From NCBI GenBank assembly GCA_045047105.1, contig JASFYQ010000012.1, positions 1-20,852 of the forward strand: 20,852 bases of DNA, in the 5' to 3' direction. The notes below the pieces were generated by a model that saw nothing but the letters and a program-made list of their open reading frames with translations, was not told where the DNA came from and did no database searches. The stretch's first letter is position 1. Each line of letters begins with the position of its first letter. Position numbers and translations under genes: made by a program. The stretch comes from JADGAU01 sp045047105 (lineage in GTDB: Bacteria; Pseudomonadota; Gammaproteobacteria; GRL18). This document shows positions 15,230 through 20,852 of this stretch, piece by piece.

Positions 15230-18200
15230 ATGACAGAGGCAATTATTGTCACTAAAAAACGTTGGAGAATTTCTCCCATTTGGTTTTTACCTTTTACTGC
15301 CTTGTTATTAGCTATCTGGCTAGGATATGAGACCTATATACACCGTGGTGTAACGGTTAGCGTAAGGTTTACAACAGGCTCTGGTATTTCTATTAATAAA
15401 ACCAAAGTTATGTACAAGGGTATTAATATTGGTAAAGTTACTGATGTAGAAATTGACAAAAACGATATAGAACAAGTGATTGTTACGGTATTGCTGGATA
15501 AACGTACTGAACCATATTTATTGAGTGATACTCAGTTCTGGTTAGTTAAGCCTTCTGTTTCCCTGGGTGGTATTTCAGGCTTAGATACTCTGGTATCAGG
15601 AAACTATATCGCCATGAATCCAGGTACCACTGGAAAGCAAAAAGTAGAATATCATGCTTTAAAAGAAGCCCCAATTGATAATAGCACTGGTCATGCAGGT
15701 TTATTTATTCAAGTGCAGGCTAAAACACGTGGTTCAATAGTTGCAAATTCTCCTATTTACTTTAAAAAAATTAAAGTGGGTGAAGTATTAGGTTCTAAAT
15801 ATAACAAAACCAGTGATAATGTGAATATTCTAATAAAAATTGAACAGGAATATGCATACTTAGTAAAAAAGCAATCTCGTTTTTATAATGTAAGTGGCAT
15901 TCAGATTAGTGGAGGCTTAGGGGGGATTAAGGTACAAACAGAATCTCTTGCTTCTATTGTAATTGGTGGACTGGCATTTTATAACCCTGAAAATACTTAT
16001 CTAAATGAAACTGCAGAAAATGGTGAGCAATACCCTTTATTTGAAGATTTTGAATCGGCTGATATTGGTATTCCCATTATTTTACAATTAGATAAAACAG
16101 ATGACTTGCAAGAAGGGATAACTGAAATCCGGTATTTGGGAAGCAAAGTAGGTTTTATAAAAAAAATAACAACGGACTACCAAACAGGTACTATTACTGC
16201 AAATACGTATATGGATCCATTAGCTGCTAATTTACTGACTACGGGCAGTAAAATATGGCGGGTTGAGCCAGTATTGAGTATTAGCCGGGTAACGGGAATA
16301 GAAACGCTGATCAAAGGAGTATATCTAAAAATTCGTCCAGGTAAAGGTGCTCCTAATAGTGTATTCCAGGTATTAGATTCACCTCCACCTGTAGATATAT
16401 CAGAGCCAGGCCTGCATATATCTTTAACTGCTCACCGATTAGGCTCCATTCAAGTAGCAAGTGGAGTGTATTATAAAAATATTGAGATTGGCAGTGTGCA
16501 GTCATACCAATTAAATGACTCAAATAAAACGCTGGCTATTCAATTATTTATTAAACCCGCATACGCACAGTTTATTAATAGCAATAGTCACTTTTACAAT
16601 AATAGTGGAATTAATATTAAGGGAGGGCTTTCAGGACTTTCAATCCAGACTGAATCACTAAGTTCCATTATTTCAGGAGGCATTAGTATTTATAATCCTG
16701 AAATAGAAACAGAATATAAACAAAATATTCAAATCGCAAAAAATGGAGATAACTATACACTCTATGAAAATTTTGAAAAATCGCGTGCAGATAAAGAAAT
16801 AGCTATTTATTTCTCTGATGTAAGTGGTATAAATGAAGATAGCACTCGAATTATCTATAAAGGCATTGAATTGGGTTATGTTTATAAATTATTACCAGAT
16901 AAAAAAATCAATAAAATTAAAGTTTTAATTAAAGTTAATCCTAATGCTCGGGAATTTTTAAAGAAAAACACCCAATTTTGGTTGGCGAAACCCAGTGTAT
17001 CCTTAGCCGGTATTAAGGGCTTAGACACTTTAGTCAGTGGTAATTATATTACTATAAAACCTGGCGGTGGTCGTTCTACTGATGTATTTACCGCTCTGGA
17101 AGAAGCTCCAGAATTAGTATTACCCTCTAGCGGTCTACAAATTATTATCAAAAGCCAGGAACTGGGGTCAATTAGCGTGGGTGCTCCAGTATTGTATCAC
17201 CAGTTAGCAATTGGTTTAGTCAGTTCATATAAGTTGGATAAAAAAGCAGAAAATATATTAATTAGCCTACGTATTCAAAATAAATATCGTAATCTGGTTA
17301 AAAGGCATTCGCGTTTTTATCAGGCCAGTGGTTTTACTTTAAAAGGTGGTTTAACGGGTTTAGACTTTAGAAGTGAATCTTTAACCGCTTTGCTAAAGGG
17401 AGGGATTGCATTTATCACCCCTAAAATAAATAAAAAAACAGTATTAGCGTATTCCAGGCAGGTATTTCCCCTATATCCTGATTTGTCTACGGCTAAACAA
17501 AATCGTTTTGTAATTTCCGTTGCATTTCCAGATGCCCAGGGTTTAGAGCAGGGAACAAAAATTAAGTTTAACGGACTTACCGTAGGTGAAATAGAGCAGC
17601 TGGAGTTACATACAGATTTACAGCAAGTCATAGCAAAAATATCTATAGACAATAAGCTAAAAAGGCTTTTAGGACAGAAATCTCGTTTTATGTTAGCCAA
17701 GGCAAAATTTGGTTTAGTTAAAACCGAAAATTTAGCCACCTTAATTAAAGGAAATTATATTGTATTAGAACCTGTCTCAGGCAAGTTCACTAAATATTTT
17801 AAAGCTCAGGAAATGAAGGCTAGACAGGGCTTACATTTGTTTTTGTCTACCGCCCAGCTTGGTTCGATTAAGAGGGATAACCCGATTTATTATCGTCAAG
17901 TAAAAGTAGGCAAGGTTTTAGGTTTCCAATTATCAAAGACAGCCAAACATGTTTTAATCCATATTCTTGTTGAGCAGCAATATGCCACCCTGGTTAGAAA
18001 AAATTCAAAATTTTGGAATGCTTCGGGTATAAATCTTGATATTAATTTATTTGCGGGCTCTAAAATTAAGACCGGATCGTTACAATCTATTTTAGATGGC
18101 GGTATTTCATTTGCCACTCCCGATAGTAGTGATTTAGCCAAGAAAAATAGTGATGAAAATACGCAATCACCACAGAAAAAATCAAAACAAATTCTAGCAA

Positions 18201-18286
18201 TAAGGGCTCAGCCAAATAGTGTATTTGAATTACACCCAGAGGTTGATGAAAAATGGCTGGAATGGAACCCTGAAATTCGTCTATAA
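15230..18286 (+). CDS. letB: LetB/YebT-like multi-MCE lipid transport protein with eight MCE domains
   Basis: This protein is expected to be anchored in the inner membrane and to form a stacked hexameric tunnel across the periplasm for lipids. The 1018 residues have one N-terminal membrane helix (about 15-33) and then eight MCE domains at about 41-132, 157-253, 281-371, 394-490, 522-612, 635-731, 760-851 and 867-964. Odd domains share an FW-x-KPSVSL-x-GI-x-GLDTL type loop (plain in 1 and 5). Even domains share GSI, SRFY and GGL-x-GL-x-x-x-[TS]ESL-type text. The pair repeats every 238-241 residues. E. coli LetB has seven domains in 877 residues and PqiB has three. The last domain's loop diverges (INLFAGSK). 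A Lys/Ser/Gln-rich tail follows. It sits directly after the two letA-like genes. Confidence 0.93.
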   Translation: MTEAIIVTKKRWRISPIWFLPFTALLLAIWLGYETYIHRGVTVSVRFTTGSGISINKTKVMYKGINIGKVTDVEIDKNDIEQVIVTVLLDKRTEPYLLSDTQFWLVKPSVSLGGISGLDTLVSGNYIAMNPGTTGKQKVEYHALKEAPIDNSTGHAGLFIQVQAKTRGSIVANSPIYFKKIKVGEVLGSKYNKTSDNVNILIKIEQEYAYLVKKQSRFYNVSGIQISGGLGGIKVQTESLASIVIGGLAFYNPENTYLNETAENGEQYPLFEDFESADIGIPIILQLDKTDDLQEGITEIRYLGSKVGFIKKITTDYQTGTITANTYMDPLAANLLTTGSKIWRVEPVLSISRVTGIETLIKGVYLKIRPGKGAPNSVFQVLDSPPPVDISEPGLHISLTAHRLGSIQVASGVYYKNIEIGSVQSYQLNDSNKTLAIQLFIKPAYAQFINSNSHFYNNSGINIKGGLSGLSIQTESLSSIISGGISIYNPEIETEYKQNIQIAKNGDNYTLYENFEKSRADKEIAIYFSDVSGINEDSTRIIYKGIELGYVYKLLPDKKINKIKVLIKVNPNAREFLKKNTQFWLAKPSVSLAGIKGLDTLVSGNYITIKPGGGRSTDVFTALEEAPELVLPSSGLQIIIKSQELGSISVGAPVLYHQLAIGLVSSYKLDKKAENILISLRIQNKYRNLVKRHSRFYQASGFTLKGGLTGLDFRSESLTALLKGGIAFITPKINKKTVLAYSRQVFPLYPDLSTAKQNRFVISVAFPDAQGLEQGTKIKFNGLTVGEIEQLELHTDLQQVIAKISIDNKLKRLLGQKSRFMLAKAKFGLVKTENLATLIKGNYIVLEPVSGKFTKYFKAQEMKARQGLHLFLSTAQLGSIKRDNPIYYRQVKVGKVLGFQLSKTAKHVLIHILVEQQYATLVRKNSKFWNASGINLDINLFAGSKIKTGSLQSILDGGISFATPDSSDLAKKNSDENTQSPQKKSKQILAIRAQPNSVFELHPEVDEKWLEWNPEIRL

Positions 18287-18353
18287 AGCGTTAAGCAATA
18301 ATATTCTATTAATAGATAGAACTCATAAGTTATAAACCCGAGAGAAAAACACA

Positions 18354-19127
18354 TTGAAAACCAGCTATAATATTATTATACCCGCACGTTATGCTTCTTC
18401 ACGCTTACCCGCTAAACCATTAATTAAAATTGCGGGAAAAACCATGTTGCAGCATACTTATGAGCGAGCATGTTTAAGTCAGGCTGAAGAAGTAATTATT
18501 GCAACTGATGATAAGCGTATCCTTGAATCGACAAAGCAATATACCGAAAATGTAATTTTAACCTCCAATAATCATCAAAGTGGAACAGATCGTCTGGCGG
18601 AGGTAGTGGATAAATTATCCTGGCATGACAATACCATCGTAGTAAATGTCCAGGGTGATGAGCCATTGATCTTAGCAGAACATATCCAACAAGTTGCTGA
18701 TATGTTAAATAATCAGCAGGATGCGGGTATTTCTACCCTTTGTTACCGGATCCAATCAATAGACGATTTATTTAATCCTAATATAGTTAAGGTGGTATGT
18801 GATATTAATGGTTATGCTTTGTACTTTTCCAGGGCTCCAATTCCCTGGAATCGTGATGAATTTGGGGAGTTAAAAACTAAACCGACTGAGTTACCCGAAA
18901 ATACAGCCTATTTCCGCCATATAGGTATGTATGCCTATCGTGCAAAAACTCTGAGGAAATACCAGTCCTTAAAATCAATAGAAATAGAGCAGACGGAGTC
19001 TCTTGAACAGTTAAGAGCAATGTACTATGGAATTAAAATAGTAGTAGGTGAAACACAGAAACAGCCAGGACATGGCGTTGATGTTGAGGCTGACCTAAAA
19101 CGAGTTGAACGACTGCTACAACAATAA
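18354..19127 (+). CDS. kdsB: 3-deoxy-manno-octulosonate cytidylyltransferase (CMP-Kdo synthetase)
   Basis: This enzyme activates Kdo with CTP to CMP-Kdo for lipopolysaccharide inner-core synthesis in the cytosol. The 257 residues fit (E. coli has 248). The nucleotide motif IIPARYASSRLPAKPL is at about 8-23. SGTDRLAEV follows at about 76-84. NVQGDEPLI at about 98-106 includes the metal-binding Asp102. YFSRAPIPW and HIGMYAYR come after that, with ESLEQLRA near the end. The start is TTG, with a GAGAG element about eight bases upstream. It follows letB by 67 bases and precedes kdsD by 43, so the letAB and Kdo genes may be cotranscribed. Confidence 0.96.
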   Translation: MKTSYNIIIPARYASSRLPAKPLIKIAGKTMLQHTYERACLSQAEEVIIATDDKRILESTKQYTENVILTSNNHQSGTDRLAEVVDKLSWHDNTIVVNVQGDEPLILAEHIQQVADMLNNQQDAGISTLCYRIQSIDDLFNPNIVKVVCDINGYALYFSRAPIPWNRDEFGELKTKPTELPENTAYFRHIGMYAYRAKTLRKYQSLKSIEIEQTESLEQLRAMYYGIKIVVGETQKQPGHGVDVEADLKRVERLLQQ

Positions 19128-19170
19128 ACTCCCAAACTATAATAACTTTTTTTAGAAAACAGGAACATAA

Positions 19171-20130
19171 ATGATAAACAAAACAATTTCTAGTGATCAA
19201 GAGTTAGCTAGAGAATCATTAATAACTCAGGCTACCGCACTACAAACTGTAGCAGATAATCTAGGAACCGAGTTTGATCAGGCTATTAATTTGATTTTAG
19301 AATGTAAGGGGAGAGTAGTTTTATGTGGTATGGGTAAATCAGGACTGGTTGGGCATAAAATTGCTGCCACCTTTGCATCAACAGGAACAACTAGTTTTTT
19401 TATGCATCCTGCAGAGGCATTTCATGGTGATCTAGGTATGTTAACCGAGCAAGATTTATTAATTCTAATTTCCTATAGCGGTGAAACAGAAGAAGTAATA
19501 AAACTAATACCTTCACTAATGTTTAGCAAGAATAAAATTATTTCCATTCTTGGAGAAAGTAATTCAACTTTGGCTAAACATTCAAATGTGGTACTCAATG
19601 TTGCAGTTGAACGAGAAGTCTGCCCTAATAATCTGGCTCCAACCACATCCACTTTAACGACAATGGCTATGGGGGATGCTTTAGCAGTAGTATTAATTAA
19701 GCGGCGAAATTTTAAACCCGCTGACTTTGCAAGATTTCACCCCGGTGGAAGCCTGGGTAAACAATTATTAACCCAGGTAAAAGATGTAATGCATCATCGT
19801 GACTTGCCTATTGTTGAAGAGTTTAGTTATTTAAATGATGGCATTTTATTAATGACAGAAGGGCGATTGGGCCTGGTAGTTGTAGTAAATGGTAAACAAC
19901 AGGTTAAAGGAATTATTACCGATGGTGATTTACGCAGAACAATCGAAAAAAACAAACAATTTGATCAATTAAAAGTTGAAGATGTGATGACAAAAAAACC
20001 CATAATTATTCAGCAGGAAATGATGTTATCTGAAGCAGAGAATTTAATGATGGACAATAAAATCAAGGCTTTAATTGTTATAAATGAAAAAAAACAAATA
20101 AATGGAATTATAGAAATTTTTGATAGATAA
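19171..20130 (+). CDS. kdsD: Arabinose-5-phosphate isomerase (KdsD/KpsF family)
   Basis: This enzyme interconverts ribulose-5-phosphate and arabinose-5-phosphate, the first step of Kdo synthesis. The 319 residues contain an N-terminal SIS sugar-isomerase domain (about 40-175) with CGMGKSG (Lys56), HPAEAFHGDLGM at 79-90, and SYSGETEE. The conserved His190 is in ARFHPGGSLGK. Two CBS domains follow, at about 202-262 and 269-319. The end (GIIEIFDR) is a few residues shorter than in E. coli KdsD (328), which leaves the second CBS domain slightly clipped but complete in outline. Its substrate is the product of gnd, encoded 8 kb upstream. It shares a direction and short spacing with kdsB. Confidence 0.95.
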   Translation: MINKTISSDQELARESLITQATALQTVADNLGTEFDQAINLILECKGRVVLCGMGKSGLVGHKIAATFASTGTTSFFMHPAEAFHGDLGMLTEQDLLILISYSGETEEVIKLIPSLMFSKNKIISILGESNSTLAKHSNVVLNVAVEREVCPNNLAPTTSTLTTMAMGDALAVVLIKRRNFKPADFARFHPGGSLGKQLLTQVKDVMHHRDLPIVEEFSYLNDGILLMTEGRLGLVVVVNGKQQVKGIITDGDLRRTIEKNKQFDQLKVEDVMTKKPIIIQQEMMLSEAENLMMDNKIKALIVINEKKQINGIIEIFDR

Positions 20131-20149
20131 AAAATAATTAATATTAATG

Positions 20150-20178
20150 TTGACAAAGTTCTTTATTTGAACGAAAAT
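20150..20178 (+). promoter_or_regulatory. tRNA operon promoter with GC-rich discriminator
   Basis: A perfect -35 box TTGACA (20150-20155) is followed after 17 bases by GAAAAT (20173-20178), a weak but correctly placed -10 box, and then ACGCCCG. A GC-rich discriminator after the -10 box is typical of stringently controlled stable-RNA promoters. Transcription should start near 20185, about 35 bases before tRNA-Tyr. Confidence 0.65.
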
Positions 20179-20219
20179 ACGCCCGTTCTGAACGGTATAC
20201 ACCGATTAAGAACGGAGTT

Positions 20220-20304
20220 GGAGGGGTTCCCGAGTGGCCAAAGGGAACAGACTGTAAATCTGTCGGTTCATCCTTCGGAGGTTCGAATCCTCCCCCCTCC
20301 ACCA
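20220..20304 (+). tRNA. tRNA-Tyr (GTA)
   Basis: This is an 85-base class-II tRNA with a long variable arm. The acceptor stem GGAGGGG (20220-20226) pairs with CCCCTCC (20294-20300). A discriminator A and an encoded CCA (20302-20304) follow. The anticodon GTA is at 20254-20256, in the loop CTGTAAA. The T arm reads GGTTCGAATCC. It is the first gene of the tRNA-tuf operon. Confidence 0.97.
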
Positions 20305-20382
20305 ATTTTACTCATTAAATTTAAAGGGTAAAAAAAGGTTTTAAACCTAATTTTGCAATAATTTTGTACAGGGATGTAATAA

Positions 20383-20456
<74 letters not shown>

Positions 20457-20521
20457 AAACTACAGTCCACAAAGCAATACAAAATACAGCAAGATGTAAG
20501 CGAATTTAAAAATATGTTCAT

Positions 20522-20552
20522 AAAGGTAAAGATGTTTTGCATCTTTACCTTT
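20522..20552 (+). other. Strong stem-loop between tRNA-Gly and tRNA-Thr
   Basis: AAAGGTAAAGATG (20522-20534) and CATCTTTACCTTT (20540-20552) form a perfect 13-bp stem with the five-base loop TTTTG. No T-run follows (CTTGATTG), so a classic terminator is unlikely. Possible roles are an RNase processing site in the tRNA precursor, partial attenuation before tuf, or a dispersed repeat element. Confidence 0.75.
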
Positions 20553-20585
20553 CTTGATTGAACGGCCTGGGTAACTAGGGTTTTT

Positions 20586-20660
<75 letters not shown>

Positions 20661-20738
20661 TTTATTAACAATAAAATTGTTGATAATAGCATAGTAATAA
20701 TAGTAAACAATTGATAATTAAAGACGAGGTCGATAAAA

Positions 20739-20852
20739 ATGTCCAAGGAAAAATTTGAACGCACAAAACCGCATGTCAATGTTGGAACAATTGGCCACGT
20801 TGATCATGGAAAAACTACACTAACAGCGGCACTGACAAAGTGTATGGCAGAA
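20739..20852 (+). CDS. tuf: Elongation factor Tu, N-terminal fragment (runs off the window)
   Basis: This GTPase delivers aminoacyl-tRNA to the ribosome. Only the first 38 codons are present. The N-terminus MSKEKFERTKPHVNVGTIGH is followed by the P-loop GHVDHGKT at about 19-26, and TLTAALTK continues the family sequence without a break. GAGG lies about ten bases before the ATG. Position directly after tRNA-Tyr, tRNA-Gly and tRNA-Thr indicates the tufB-type locus. The gene is cut only by the window edge. Confidence 0.97.
   Translation, partial: MSKEKFERTKPHVNVGTIGHVDHGKTTLTAALTKCMAE

Noticed and set aside
15533..17060. DNA repeats inside letB as a mobile or CRISPR-like array
   Set aside because: The similarity is between protein domains of a tandem MCE protein. 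The DNA copies are diverged and in frame.
17320..18141. Minus-strand reading frames inside letB
   Set aside because: They are antisense to MCE domains 6-8, which are clearly coding on the plus strand.

Overview
The window looks like the chromosome of an A+T-rich gammaproteobacterium with a lipopolysaccharide outer membrane. Three conserved gene orders support this: xseB-ispA-dxs, pcnB-folK-panB-panC, and a tRNA-Tyr/tRNA-Gly/tRNA-Thr/tuf operon. It also carries LetA/LetB-type lipid transport genes and two Kdo synthesis genes (kdsB, kdsD). I cannot name the genus from the sequence. There are no transposases, phage genes or CRISPR arrays, so most of the window is core genome.

Left part (1-6110). 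xseB, ispA and dxs lie on the minus strand. ispA and dxs supply isoprenoid precursors and farnesyl diphosphate. Their usual run is interrupted: between ispA and dxs sits a plus-strand gene for a PAS-GGDEF-EAL protein with a C-terminal zinc-binding CZB domain. dxs carries two short tandem duplications, one of which rewrites its C-terminus. A divergent gene next to xseB encodes a small exported CNP1-like protein.

Middle part (6232-12540). pcnB, folK, panB, panC and gnd are tightly spaced on the plus strand and probably form one operon. They cover RNA polyadenylation, folate and pantothenate synthesis, and the oxidative pentose phosphate pathway. A 102-residue exported protein of unknown function and mutM (DNA repair) follow.

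Non-coding 450 bp (12541-12990). I see no protein gene here. I do see a likely small RNA gene: a near-consensus sigma-54 promoter (GG-N10-GC), two hairpins that both display CUCUCC in the loop (anti-Shine-Dalgarno-like), and an intrinsic terminator. This is the most interesting item in the window.

Right part (12991-20130). A Tnr3-like Nudix hydrolase gene overlaps the first of two overlapping PqiA-like genes, which together correspond to a split LetA. letB follows, encoding eight MCE domains in four alternating pairs; E. coli LetB has seven. kdsB and kdsD come next. The group is consistent with outer-membrane building and maintenance. The window ends in a tRNA operon with a TTGACA promoter and GC-rich discriminator, a strong hairpin between tRNA-Gly and tRNA-Thr, and the first 38 codons of tuf.
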